60,565 nt of DNA from Anaerolineae bacterium (GTDB taxonomy: Bacteria; Chloroflexota; Anaerolineae; Anaerolineales; UBA11579). A program made the translations under genes and the position numbers. The notes under the pieces were generated by a model. It was not told where the DNA came from. It was given only the letters and a program-made list of their open reading frames with translations, and did not search any database. Where the stretch lies: positions 1-60,565 of the forward strand of contig SCUK01000019.1 of the NCBI GenBank assembly GCA_004297445.1. The letters run 5' to 3'. Each line of letters starts with the position of its first letter. The stretch's first letter is position 1. This document shows, in pieces, positions 16,697 through 25,392 of the stretch.

Positions 16697-17872
16697 CTAT
16701 TCTCGGGCGTGTTCCAGTTCAATACTCGCTTGAGCACACAATGCATTAAATGACCGGGTGAAGTTTACAGCATTGTGAGTTTCGCTCACCCACTCGCGTC
16801 CACGCCTACCCTGATCCGTCCGCATGCCACTATCTTCGACCAGCTCCTGCAGTGCCGATACATACCCGGTAATCCCCTCCATCCCATCGCCGGATGACGA
16901 CTCAACTTGAACCCCGAATCGCGATACGACCGATTCGGGGTTCACTCCCGCCACCAGGGGTGTTTCATGCGCCAGTGATTCCAGAAAGCTCACTGCCAAC
17001 CCCTCATGCACCGAAGTATTAATAAGTCCCCAGGCCTCGTTCAGCAACTGGGCCTTTTCTTCACGCTGGATATGCCCGGTTACCCGTAAATTGTCCGGAA
17101 GGCCTTCCAGTTGCCAGCTTCCCGGCCCGGAAAAATGGTTTTTGCCCGCCATCACAAAGTCAAACATCGGCAGCCTGCGCGCAAGTTCCACAAACAACCA
17201 GGGGCGTTTATACGGGTCCAACCTGCCGAGGAACAGAAACATGGGCCGCTTTGCTTTCTTGGACGGCTTCGTAGGGAGTTCAATGATGTTTGGGAGGTTC
17301 GACCAGCGCTCCTTGGGCATTCCATAAGCAATTCGAGCTTTCTCCCCGATCTCATCACACGTGGCAGCCACGATCGCTTTCCGCCCGGTTATCTTCGAAA
17401 GGCCAAACAGCGTGGCCAGCGATCTACAATCTGGAGTTTCCAAACCTTGAGGTGTGCGATTGGGCTCACCCGGCAATCGGATCTCCCGTATGCGCTCAGC
17501 ATCGTTGGGGATTCTTGGATCGCGCGCCCAGACAATTAGCGGCGTGTTCGGCAACAGCAGGAGAGGTTTTCTGTAGTTGGGTCTGTAGTCGATGGAGAGA
17601 ATCAGATCAATCTGGTTCTCGCGGAGTCGCTTTCTGTAACTCAAACTGTTTTCCGAAGGGGGGATGAAATTCGCTCCGTGAACTTTGTCCGGTAGTTGGC
17701 TATGGAAACCGTCATTTTCACCGGTGACCAGTACAACTTCAACCCCCATCTCGGGTCGCATCTGGAAATATCGTATGCATTCCGAAACAGCCCACCCGAA
17801 TCCCCCCATCCGGCTGAAGCGCTCATCAAAGAATTCATTTGCAAGTATCCCCAACCGCCTCAAGCGTTTCAT
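16697..17872 (-). CDS. Glycosyltransferase family 4-like (GT-B)
   Basis: 391 residues. The C-terminal GT1/GT4 domain is clear: RPMFLFLGRLDPYKRPWLFVELARRLP, NLRVTGHIQREEKAQLLNEAWGLINTSVHEGLAVSFLESLAHETPLVAG, with the E-x7-E type region GLAVSFLE. The N-terminal half includes ILSIDYRPNYRKPLLLLPNTPLIVWARDPR. Probably makes a surface polysaccharide or glycolipid with the downstream family 2 enzyme. The start at 17872 lies 36 bases before the gamma-glutamyltransferase stop. Confidence 0.87.
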   Translation of the reverse strand: MKRLRRLGILANEFFDERFSRMGGFGWAVSECIRYFQMRPEMGVEVVLVTGENDGFHSQLPDKVHGANFIPPSENSLSYRKRLRENQIDLILSIDYRPNYRKPLLLLPNTPLIVWARDPRIPNDAERIREIRLPGEPNRTPQGLETPDCRSLATLFGLSKITGRKAIVAATCDEIGEKARIAYGMPKERWSNLPNIIELPTKPSKKAKRPMFLFLGRLDPYKRPWLFVELARRLPMFDFVMAGKNHFSGPGSWQLEGLPDNLRVTGHIQREEKAQLLNEAWGLINTSVHEGLAVSFLESLAHETPLVAGVNPESVVSRFGVQVESSSGDGMEGITGYVSALQELVEDSGMRTDQGRRGREWVSETHNAVNFTRSFNALCAQASIELEHARE

Positions 17873-17908
17873 GAATCTATCCAGAATAGTTGAGCGGTGC
17901 GGGAGTCG

Positions 17909-19543
17909 TTAGACCGTCATCGCCAGGCCGTCGGCCCGCGGGTCGCTGCCACCCCACAAGACGCCATTGGCACGGTCGCGCAGGATGACCTGGCCGCGCC
18001 CGAATAGCGATCGTGCCATTCCACTGGTCGGATTCACTCGATGCCCCATGCTTGCCAGTGCCGCCGCTGTGGCAAAACTGATGCCCTCCTCCAGTGCAAC
18101 CACCCCTCCGGCAGTGCCATCGTCGATACAGAATCGAGGCCGGTCAAGCGCCGCCTGCGGGTCCAACCGATCTTCAATCAGCCCCAGGGCTACCTGCATG
18201 TGCCCTTGCGGTTGCATGTATCCGCCCATCACGCCATAGGACGCGAACAATTCTCCGGTGTCCTCATGCGTGATGAGCGCCGGGATTATGGTGTGATATG
18301 GCCGCTTTCCCGGCGCAAGGGCGTTGGGATGGTCTCTGTCCAAACTGAATCCATACCCCCGGTTTTGCAGCGTGAAGCCCCATCCTTTGGGAACGATTCC
18401 GGTACCAAAGCCGTAGTAATTGCTGTTAATGAATGAACAGGCATTGCCATCGCCGTCCACCACAGTCAAATAGACCGTATCGCTGCCGCCTGTCGGCGTA
18501 CCACGCACCTGGTCCATCGTCGCCCGCCTCGGGTTAATCAGTGCCCTTCGTTCCGCCGCATAGCCCTTCGAGAGCAGCTCCGCCAACGGCGCCGGATTTG
18601 TGGCCGGGTCAGCCACGAACCAGCGCGTGTCCGCAAAAGCCAGCCGCATCGCTTCGATCATCAGGTGCAACCGCTCCATGCCAAGAGCGTCCATGCTGGC
18701 GATGTTCATGCCTTCGAGTATGTTGAGGGCAAGCAAGGCCGCCAATCCTTGCCCGTTGGGTGGGCATTCCCACACCCGGAAATCTTTGTAGGGTGTGCTG
18801 ATGGGCGCTTCCCATGTCGAGACGTGACCGCCCAGGTCGGCTTCGCTCATCGTGCCGCCCGAAGCCTGTACGACTGCCGCGATTCCCTCTGCAATTTCGC
18901 CCTGATAGAAGGCGCGCTTTCCGCCTTCCGCCAGGATTCTGAAAGTCTTGGTCAATCCCGGGTTGCGGAAAATCTCGCCAGCCCGCGGCGCCCGCCCATC
19001 AATTAGCAGCTCGGCGCCGTTTTGCGCCTGCCGCAATTGGCCTTCCGCGCCGCGCCCCCAGTAATGCGCGGTCACCGGTGCCACTGGGAATCCCTCTTCG
19101 GCGTAGCGTATCGCCGGAGCCAGGATTTGCGCCAGGTTTAATTTTCCATGCTGTTCAACCAGGTCCGCCCAGCCCGCCGCTGCGCCCGGCACAGTGATGG
19201 TATGCGCGTGGTACGGCGGCATCCCATCTTTGAATCCTTGTTTCGCCAGCAGATCCAGCGACAGCCCGGCCGGGGCTCTTCCCGAACCGTTCAACGCGGT
19301 TACTGATTTTGTCCCGGCATCGAAATACAACGCAAAGCAGTCCCCGCCAATGCCGGTGCTGGTCGGCTCGGTCACATTCAGAGCCGCCGCCGTAGCCACA
19401 GCAGCATCGGCTGCATTGCCTCCTGCCCGCAACGTCGCCAATCCGGCGGCCACCGCCAACGGCTGGCTGGTCGCCACCATCCCGTCTCGGCTGGTCACCG
19501 GAGACCGCCGCGACTCAAATTTCATTTGCGCGTCACGCTGCAT
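17909..19543 (-). CDS. ggt: Gamma-glutamyltransferase family protein
   Basis: 544 residues. The N-terminal region (SRDGMVATSQPLAVAAGLATLRAGGNAADAAVATA) and STGIGGDCFALYFD are typical of the Ggt large chain. The autoproteolytic threonine lies in the segment GGSDTVYLTVVDGDGNA, followed by NSNYYGFGTG and later VMGGYMQPQGHMQV. Family members hydrolyse or transfer gamma-glutamyl groups; no signal peptide is seen, so a cytosolic YwrD-like member is likely. The start at 19543 has GAGGAG upstream and overlaps the phosphatase stop by 11 bases; MKF at 19525 is the alternative. Confidence 0.9.
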   Translation of the reverse strand: MQRDAQMKFESRRSPVTSRDGMVATSQPLAVAAGLATLRAGGNAADAAVATAAALNVTEPTSTGIGGDCFALYFDAGTKSVTALNGSGRAPAGLSLDLLAKQGFKDGMPPYHAHTITVPGAAAGWADLVEQHGKLNLAQILAPAIRYAEEGFPVAPVTAHYWGRGAEGQLRQAQNGAELLIDGRAPRAGEIFRNPGLTKTFRILAEGGKRAFYQGEIAEGIAAVVQASGGTMSEADLGGHVSTWEAPISTPYKDFRVWECPPNGQGLAALLALNILEGMNIASMDALGMERLHLMIEAMRLAFADTRWFVADPATNPAPLAELLSKGYAAERRALINPRRATMDQVRGTPTGGSDTVYLTVVDGDGNACSFINSNYYGFGTGIVPKGWGFTLQNRGYGFSLDRDHPNALAPGKRPYHTIIPALITHEDTGELFASYGVMGGYMQPQGHMQVALGLIEDRLDPQAALDRPRFCIDDGTAGGVVALEEGISFATAAALASMGHRVNPTSGMARSLFGRGQVILRDRANGVLWGGSDPRADGLAMTV

Positions 19544-20108
19544 GGTTCTTATGCTCCTCAAGTCGGAAACCCGGTAGGCTGACTTTCAATACATCCGGCA
19601 TCCCCATAGACTTCCAGTACGCATAGCCGTCGAAACCATTCGCGGCGCTCACCAGCAAACTGATGACGGTTCCGTGACTCACAACTCCCAGTGTTTCGCC
19701 CGGGTTGGCTTCCAGCAGTCGTTCCACCGCTGCCTGGAACCGAAACCTCGCTTCATTCGCGGTTTCCTTCCCAAATACACGCTCTTCGGGCTTGTCAAAC
19801 AATTCTTTGATAAGCTCTTCAAGTCGCTCCTGTGCGGGCAGGAAACCCACGTTACTGCGGTCGTGTTCATGCAGACCCGCCGCGATGGCACTCGGTATCC
19901 CCAGTTCCGCGGCCAGCAGTCGGGCCGTTTCGACCGCTTTCGGCTCAAACGATGCCACCAGGCGCGTGATTCCCGCATCCTGCAAACCCGCAGCCAGGGC
20001 CACCGTCGCCCGCCGGCCCTCGTGAGACAGCCGCCATTCCGAAGCCGGGGCGGTAGCGTCCGGCTCAGGTTGCGCGTGGCGAATGAGATACAGGGATTGC
20101 GTCATCAT
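19533..20108 (-). CDS. Histidine phosphatase family protein
   Basis: 191 residues. The phosphohistidine motif LIRHAQPEPD is at 7-16, the conserved SFEPKAVETARLLA follows near 55-70, the acid region EHDRSNVGF near 85 and the second His in GVVSHGTVISLL near 140. A phosphoglycerate mutase/phosphatase-like fold with no clue to substrate. Co-transcribed with, and overlapping, the gamma-glutamyltransferase. Two ATGs stand in tandem at 20108 and 20105. Confidence 0.88.
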   Translation of the reverse strand: MMTQSLYLIRHAQPEPDATAPASEWRLSHEGRRATVALAAGLQDAGITRLVASFEPKAVETARLLAAELGIPSAIAAGLHEHDRSNVGFLPAQERLEELIKELFDKPEERVFGKETANEARFRFQAAVERLLEANPGETLGVVSHGTVISLLVSAANGFDGYAYWKSMGMPDVLKVSLPGFRLEEHKNHAA

Positions 20109-20159
20109 AATGGAGGACAGTCATTCTGATTATACGGGCGATTCTCACGAATATCTAAT

Positions 20160-20212
20160 TTGACAATCCTCTAATCACAATGGTATATTTGATTTGATAG
20201 ATATGCAATCAA
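20160..20212 (+). promoter_or_regulatory. Promoter with inverted repeats, ahead of ArsR/DUF2087 operon
   Basis: TTGACA at 20160-20165, an 18-base spacer and TATATT at 20184-20189. Two imperfect dyads overlap it: ATATCTA (20151-20157) with TAGATAT (20198-20204), and TTGATT (20189-20194) with AATCAA (20207-20212). The second dyad straddles the start point, where an ArsR-type autorepressor could bind. Confidence 0.6.
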
Positions 20213-20239
20213 TTTCTCCGTTCACACAAGGATGATGAC

Positions 20240-20506
20240 ATGAACAACGCTGAATTGGAAACCCGTTTGCACGAGGTGTTCGCTTCCCCGGCACCGGACG
20301 CTGAGAAACTCGCCCTCGCATTTGAAGCCGTTACTCGCCGCTACCTCATCGAATACGCTAATGAGATAGAGCTCTGCATCGCCATGAAAGACGAAGAGAA
20401 CCTGCTCAAGGAGCGCATCAAACACGGCGTCCTGGCGTCGGCGCGCGGCATGCTCAACCACTGTTATTACCGCCTCACCGGCGATTTCGCCTGGAAGGAG
20501 GATTGA
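20240..20506 (+). CDS. Small protein of unknown function co-transcribed with ArsR-type regulator
   Basis: 88 residues, mostly helical and soluble, with no cysteines of metal-site type (single Cys in ELCIAMKDEEN and NHCYYRL). AAGGA precedes the ATG. It ends one base before the regulator ATG, so the pair is translationally coupled. I do not recognise the family; the repeated pairing with a DUF2087 regulator would have to be tested in other genomes. Confidence 0.75.
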   Translation: MNNAELETRLHEVFASPAPDAEKLALAFEAVTRRYLIEYANEIELCIAMKDEENLLKERIKHGVLASARGMLNHCYYRLTGDFAWKED

Positions 20507-20507
20507 G

Positions 20508-21077
20508 ATGGACCTCTACAAGAACCTGGACCAGCGTGCCGCCCTCTTTAAAGCATTGGGACATCCCGCCCGCTTACTGATGCTTAATCTGATGCGCGAA
20601 AAATCACGTCACGGCGAGGAACTTGCGGCCATTCTGCACCTCAACCCTGCCACGGTGTCCCATCACCTGGCAAAACTCACCGATGCCGGCCTGGTGTCAG
20701 CGCATAAAGACCAGTACTATCAGGTCTTCTCATTGCGCGGCGAAATACTAAAGACCACCCTCATGGAGATGGTAGAAATGCCACAAGAGTCGATTCACAC
20801 AGATGCTTCGCCGGATGCCTTTCGCGACAAGGTCCTGCGCAGCTTTTTCAAACGCGGGCGGCTCACTCAAATTCCCGCGCAGCAGAAGAAGAAGCAGATT
20901 ATTCTTGAACACATCGCCGCCGAGTTTGAACCTGGCCGCAGGTACGAAGAACGCGAGGTCAATCACCTCCTGCTCGATTTCAATGAGGACTACGCCAGCC
21001 TGCGGCGCTTTCTGATCGAATTCAATTTGCTTCATCGCGAAGGCAGCATCTACTGGCGCGCGGAGAAACCCGAATAG
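20508..21077 (+). CDS. ArsR-family transcriptional regulator with DUF2087 domain
   Basis: 189 residues. The N-terminal winged helix (about 10-85) reads RAALFKALGHPARLLMLNLM then EELAAILHLNPATVSHHLAKLTDAGLV, the ArsR DNA-recognition pattern. No metal-binding cysteine motif is present. The C-terminal part (about 125-185; KKKQIILEHIAAEFEPGRRYEEREVNHLL) is a DUF2087 domain, often fused to helix-turn-helix regulators. Probably represses its own promoter at 20160. The effector is unknown. Confidence 0.9.
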   Translation: MDLYKNLDQRAALFKALGHPARLLMLNLMREKSRHGEELAAILHLNPATVSHHLAKLTDAGLVSAHKDQYYQVFSLRGEILKTTLMEMVEMPQESIHTDASPDAFRDKVLRSFFKRGRLTQIPAQQKKKQIILEHIAAEFEPGRRYEEREVNHLLLDFNEDYASLRRFLIEFNLLHREGSIYWRAEKPE

Positions 21078-21082
21078 CAGGA

Positions 21083-21117
21083 AACCGAGGCATTCGTACG
21101 CGACGAATGCCTCGGTT
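21083..21117. terminator. Bidirectional hairpin terminator
   Basis: Perfect 15-bp stem AACCGAGGCATTCGT with a five-base loop between the convergent ArsR-type gene and selD; serves both strands. Confidence 0.8.
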
Positions 21118-21140
21118 CCAACATGCTTATTTCGCACGAA

Positions 21141-22208
21141 CTATCTCTTGACTACGATCTCCGGCGAGTCTTGCACAACTTCCCCAATCACCCAGGCCGG
21201 CAGGCTTTTCTCTTCCGCCTTCTTCAGAAATTCTTTGAGCCGTTCACCAGGTACCGCCAGACACAATCCGCCGCTGGTTTGCGGGTCGAACAACAGCAAC
21301 TGTTCCCACTCCTCGAGAACCCCGTCGAACGTGATGCTGCTCCCAAAAAACTTCCGGTTATCGTAGGCACCGCCGGGAAACTTGAACGATTGCGCATAGA
21401 AGCGCGCGCCATCCAGCACAGGGATCGCGTCGTAACTTAGCCGCAGCCCAACGCCGGAGGCCCGCGCCATTTCAAGTCCGTGCCCCAGCAAACTGAACCC
21501 GGTAACGTCCGTCGCCCCCCGTACGCCGAATTCAGCCGCCAGCGCCGCCGCGCTAGCGTTGAGTCGCTTCATCCACTCAGTCGCCTCGGCCACGTCTTCC
21601 GCCCTGGCTTCCTGCTGCTTGAGTGCGGTCGCAATGACGCCAAACCCCAGCGGCTTGGTCAGCACCAGCGCATCGCCCGCCTTCGCTCCGCCCTTGGTGA
21701 ACGCCTTGCGCGGGTCCACGAAGCCGAGGGCGATGAGACCGTATTTCGGTTCTTTATCCTGCACCGTATGTCCACCCGCGATGACCACCCCCGCTTCTCG
21801 GGCTTTCTCAGCTCCGCCTCTGAAGATTTCCGCGCTAATCTCCGGTGCAAGGTCCGGCGGCAGCGCCGCAATGTTTAACGCAAGGAACGGTTTCCCGCCC
21901 ATCGCATATACGTCAGAAAGACTGTTGGCCGCGGCGATGGCTCCATAATCGTAGGGATTGTCCACTACCGGTGTGAAGAAATCGGTCGTCACCACCAGGG
22001 CGCGGTCGTCGTCCAGCCGCCACAGGGCCGCATCATCCGGCGCGCCAAGGCCCACCAGCAGGTCTGGCGCATCTTGGCCTTCAAACACCTCTCTAACCGG
22101 ACGCAGCACCTGCGCCAGCGCCTCCGCGCTTAACTTAGAGGCTCAACCCGCACAGGTGGAGAGGCTGGTCAGGCGTACCATCTTGCCCGATGTTCCCTTC
22201 TCGTTCAT
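21141..22208 (-). CDS. selD: Selenide, water dikinase SelD, a selenoprotein with in-frame UGA
   Basis: 355 codons from the ATG at 22208 with AAGGAAGAG upstream. Codon 22 is TGA (22145-22143) within STCAG-U-ASKLS, which matches the SelD active site where Cys or Sec stands next to the catalytic Lys (here Lys25). Reading through gives the complete family: GLGAPDDAALWRL, VVTTDFFTPVVDNPYDYG, AIAAANSLSDVYAMGG, VIAGGHTVQDKEPKYG, ATDVTGFSLLGHG and FDPQTSGGL. Starting after the stop would remove the catalytic segment. SelD makes selenophosphate from selenide and ATP for tRNA-Sec; SelA/B/C are not in the window. A hairpin with a GGAG loop follows the UGA. Confidence 0.93.
22117..22145 (-). promoter_or_regulatory. 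Candidate bacterial SECIS element in selD
   Basis: Directly after the TGA (22145-22143), the minus strand can fold AGCGC (22130-22126) with GCGCT (22121-22117) around a GGAG loop, 12 bases downstream of the UGA. Bacterial SECIS hairpins bind SelB through a short stem and G-rich apical loop at about this distance. A competing GCCTC/GAGGC pairing also exists. Confidence 0.65.
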
Positions 22209-22250
22209 CTCTTCCTTTACTGTTGAGCCGCAGATAGGGCGCAGCTCAAG

Positions 22251-22279
22251 AAAAACGCCGCAGGCGGCCGCCTGCGGCG
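22251..22279 (-). terminator. Intrinsic terminator after the SPFH gene
   Basis: A 24-base perfect palindrome (22256-22279, arms of 12) followed on the minus strand by TTTTT (22255-22251), 31 bases after the SPFH stop and 42 bases before the selD ATG. Confidence 0.85.
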
Positions 22280-22310
22280 AGATTGTAACATTCAGACCTT
22301 TGTGAACGTC

Positions 22311-23369
22311 TTACGGGCCGGTGCCGGTCACATCCGGCAGCGGCAGCAGGAACGGGTTGTCATTCGGCAGCAGCATCACGGTGATATTACCGGACAGTTT
22401 TTCGATGTATTGCAGCTGCAGTACCCCCGGATTGGCCGCCACGGCCTCGCCGAGGAGCCGCAACGCCTCCGCCTCCGCCTGGGCCTGAATCAACCGGGCT
22501 TCCGCTTCGGCCTGCGCCTGAATGATGAGCGAATCCGCCCGACCCTGCGCCGCGATCACTGCCGCATCCGCTTCACCCTGAGCTACCTGGCGCGCTTGCT
22601 CGGCTTCCTGCCGGCGTTGTTCCACCACGAAGGCGGCCTGTTGTGCCAGCTGCTCAGCCACCTGCTTCGCTTCTACTGACGCGGAGTACTCTTCCGAAAA
22701 GGCGATGTTGCGCAACACGAAATCCACCAGGGTCAGGCCCTCGGCCTCAAACTTGGCTTCCAATTCGCGGGCGATGTTCTCGGTCAATGTCAATCGTTGA
22801 GCGCTGTACACTTCTTCAATGCCGAAAACAGACACTGCATTTCGGATAACGCCACGCGTGAGCGTGCGAACCAGACCATCCACGTAGGTGTCTTGCCACT
22901 GAATATGCACATCAACTACTCGCGCTGGATTGATGGCAAAGATGATGGACGCGTCCACATACACGACCTGCCCATCTGATGTACGCGCTTCAACAGAATC
23001 ATCCCCCCGGATGGCTCCTTCCTCCGGCGAGATTGACATCGTATAGGTTTGTCGCGAAATGGTGTAGTACACCACCCGGTCAAAGAAGGGTACGATCCAG
23101 TTCAGGCCGGGCTGCAACGCTTCCTGTCGTACACCCTGCGCTCCCGGCACGGCCGAGATAACCACACCGCGCTCATTGGGTTCAATGAACACCAGCCCTA
23201 GCGACAGTGTGTTTAGCAGGACCGCCGCCACAAACGCAGTGATGACGATTGTCCACCCGCCACGCATCGGCGTCTGGCGCGCCGTGCGCGCCACAATCAG
23301 GCCAATTGCCCCAATTACTGCCAGCCAGGAAAGGCCGGCTAACGTCCTGAGCAGTGCAATAAGTGCCAT
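22311..23369 (-). CDS. SPFH/prohibitin family membrane protein
   Basis: 352 residues: two N-terminal hydrophobic segments (WLAVIGAIGLIVA and GWTIVITAFVAAVLLNTLSLGLVFI), then the SPFH domain (ERGVVISAVPGAQGVRQEALQPGLNWIVPFFDRVVYY) and a long alanine/glutamate/glutamine coiled coil (AEQLAQQAAFVVEQRRQEAEQ onward, about 235-315). Proteins of this type form oligomeric membrane scaffolds or protease regulators. GGAGG precedes the ATG. It has its own terminator, and is separate from the flotillin at 51732. No NfeD partner is adjacent. Confidence 0.9.
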   Translation of the reverse strand: MALIALLRTLAGLSWLAVIGAIGLIVARTARQTPMRGGWTIVITAFVAAVLLNTLSLGLVFIEPNERGVVISAVPGAQGVRQEALQPGLNWIVPFFDRVVYYTISRQTYTMSISPEEGAIRGDDSVEARTSDGQVVYVDASIIFAINPARVVDVHIQWQDTYVDGLVRTLTRGVIRNAVSVFGIEEVYSAQRLTLTENIARELEAKFEAEGLTLVDFVLRNIAFSEEYSASVEAKQVAEQLAQQAAFVVEQRRQEAEQARQVAQGEADAAVIAAQGRADSLIIQAQAEAEARLIQAQAEAEALRLLGEAVAANPGVLQLQYIEKLSGNITVMLLPNDNPFLLPLPDVTGTGP

Positions 23370-23510
23370 ACTCGTCTACCTCCAATAGTGAAGTGGTTGA
23401 ATTACACCTGATTGATTATAGCGTCATTGATTTCAACCACCGCCCCGGAAACTATGACATTCGGTAGGGTGGCGGTCGTAAGCTGAGACCTTGTGATACC
23501 ATCGATTCTG

Positions 23511-24194
23511 ATGACAAACGCCAGGATAGTAGAAGTCTTCCACGATACGGATGGGTTTCTCCGCGCCGCCATTCAATGCCCGCCGGAGTCCGTTCCGTCG
23601 CCGGGCGCGTATGTCATGGCCGTTCACCCGCAGATCACTCGTGAACCATTGGCCACTCCCTTATTCTTAAGTGGCTATGCGCAATCCCTCAAGGGGTTCG
23701 TCGCCGCGCCTCCAATTCCCGAATCCTGGCAGCCCGGTGACTGGCTTAGCCTCGGTTCGACATTGGGTCGCGGATTCCTGTCCAGCCAGTCTGTCTCCCG
23801 CCTGGCTCTCGTTTCGCTCGGGTCACACTGCGCTCGCCTGCTACCCCTCGCCGCGGATGCGCTTGCGTCGGGTGGCGCAGTGTCCATATTTACAGATGCG
23901 CCGCTTCCCCGCCTCTCTCCTAGCATCGAAGCCCGGCCAATCATTGACCTGCCTGAAGCCTTCGCCTGGGCAGACCACATCGTATTGGATTCTTCGTTGG
24001 GTGAACTTCAGTCCCTGAACATAGAGACAAGGGAGTCAATCCCTGCTCACTCCGAGGTGTTGCTGCACAGCCCGCTGCCCTGCGCAGGTCTCGCCGACTG
24101 CGGCATCTGTGCAGTTCCCCTCAAGCTTAATAAGTGGGCTTACGCCTGCACAGATGGGCCTGTCTTTTCGTATGGGGAGTTGAATCTTCTTTAA
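23511..24194 (+). CDS. PyrK-like iron-sulfur electron-transfer protein
   Basis: 227 residues from the ATG at 23511 (GTG at 23493 is the alternative; neither has a good ribosome site). The N-terminal part resembles a ferredoxin-reductase-like FAD domain (PGAYVMAVHPQ, PLFLSGYAQ), the middle a degenerate nucleotide-binding fold, and the end carries cysteines in CAGLADCGICAVPL and YACTDGPVF, the [2Fe-2S] site and terminal GPVF of PyrK. PyrK passes electrons from dihydroorotate dehydrogenase B to NAD+. No pyrD is adjacent, so the partner is not visible. Confidence 0.7.
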   Translation: MTNARIVEVFHDTDGFLRAAIQCPPESVPSPGAYVMAVHPQITREPLATPLFLSGYAQSLKGFVAAPPIPESWQPGDWLSLGSTLGRGFLSSQSVSRLALVSLGSHCARLLPLAADALASGGAVSIFTDAPLPRLSPSIEARPIIDLPEAFAWADHIVLDSSLGELQSLNIETRESIPAHSEVLLHSPLPCAGLADCGICAVPLKLNKWAYACTDGPVFSYGELNLL

Positions 24195-24202
24195 TTCCTC
24201 CG

Positions 24203-25384
24203 CTATCGCTGCACCAGCCACCCGAAGAGCAGGCCGCCGAGAATCAACCAGGTTGAATTTACCTTGTACCGTCCCAACAGCACCAGCGAAGCGGCAAAGA
24301 GCAATCCACTCCACAGGTCAGTTAGCGCCGCCCGGCCAAGCTGCAGTGTCACCGCCGCCATCAACGCCAGCGACGCTACATTAACGCCGTTTAGCGCAGT
24401 TCGTAGCCACGTCACTTTTAACAGCGTTGGCAGCACCGGGTGCGTGAGGGCCACAAAAATGAAGGACGGCAGGAAGATGGCGATCGTTGCTACGGCCGCC
24501 CCCGGTACTCCCGCCAGAACGTAACCGATGAATGTCGCTGTGGTAAACACCGGCCCCGGCGTCACCTGCCCCACTGCTACCGCATCAATCAACTGGGCAT
24601 CCGTAAGCCACCCCAGCCGCTCCACAAAATCCGCCCGCAGGAAGGCCAAGAGGACATAGCCGCTGCCATACAACACCGCCCCGATTTTCAGGAAGATAAG
24701 GAACAGCGATCCCAGGTTCTTTTCGATATCACTTTGTGCCCATCCTGCGCTCGCCCAAAGTCCCGCCTGGTTCCAGAGTGCAAGGACCCCTGCGCTTGCT
24801 CGCGGCAGCCATTGCCGCCAGTTTGCCACCGCCACCGTCACCATAGCCGCCAGCGCCAGCAACCCGATTTCGTTCCATCCCGCCAGGTTGAGTGCCAGTA
24901 ACGTCAGTCCGCCGGCTGCCGCCCACCAGTTCTTAATCGCCGTTCGGCCCAGTCCCCACAAGGCCAGCGCAACCACCGCCAGGACCACCGGCTTGACCCC
25001 ATACAGCATCCCGGCCATCTGCGGCAGGCTACCCCACCTGACATAAGCCCAGGCCAGTCCCAGCACAATTAACATCGCTGGCAAGATGAAACACACACCC
25101 GCCACAAGCATCCCGCGTCGCCCGGCCCGCCAATATCCGATATGGATCGCCAGTTCAGTAGAATTCGGCCCCGGAATCAGGTTTGTTGCTCCCAACAGAT
25201 CCAGGAACTCCGCATCCGTCAACCACGCCCGTCGCGCCACCACCTCATCGCGTAGCATCCCGATATGCGCCGCTGGCCCGCCGAACGCCGTGGCCCCCAG
25301 CCTTAGGAACAGCCCCGCCAATTCTCTAATCCGGTTTTCTTCAACCAACTCGCCCGGCTTCCCCTCAGACTGTGAAAGAGACAC
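24203..25384 (-). CDS. chrA: Chromate transporter family protein ChrA
   Basis: About 393 residues, a two-halves CHR protein. Each half has the family motif: LFLRLGATAFGGPAAHIGML with LLGATNLIPGPNSTELA, and FLKIGAVLYGSGYVLLAFL with VAVGQVTPGPVFTTATFIGY. Long-chain CHR proteins export chromate, probably as chromate/sulfate antiporters. I set the start at the GTG at 25384, nine bases after the phosphohexomutase stop (25393), since upstream sequence belongs to that gene; the exact start is unsure. Ends eight bases from the convergent PyrK-like gene. Confidence 0.9.
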   Translation of the reverse strand: MSLSQSEGKPGELVEENRIRELAGLFLRLGATAFGGPAAHIGMLRDEVVARRAWLTDAEFLDLLGATNLIPGPNSTELAIHIGYWRAGRRGMLVAGVCFILPAMLIVLGLAWAYVRWGSLPQMAGMLYGVKPVVLAVVALALWGLGRTAIKNWWAAAGGLTLLALNLAGWNEIGLLALAAMVTVAVANWRQWLPRASAGVLALWNQAGLWASAGWAQSDIEKNLGSLFLIFLKIGAVLYGSGYVLLAFLRADFVERLGWLTDAQLIDAVAVGQVTPGPVFTTATFIGYVLAGVPGAAVATIAIFLPSFIFVALTHPVLPTLLKVTWLRTALNGVNVASLALMAAVTLQLGRAALTDLWSGLLFAASLVLLGRYKVNSTWLILGGLLFGWLVQR

Positions 25385-25392
25385 TCCTTGCC

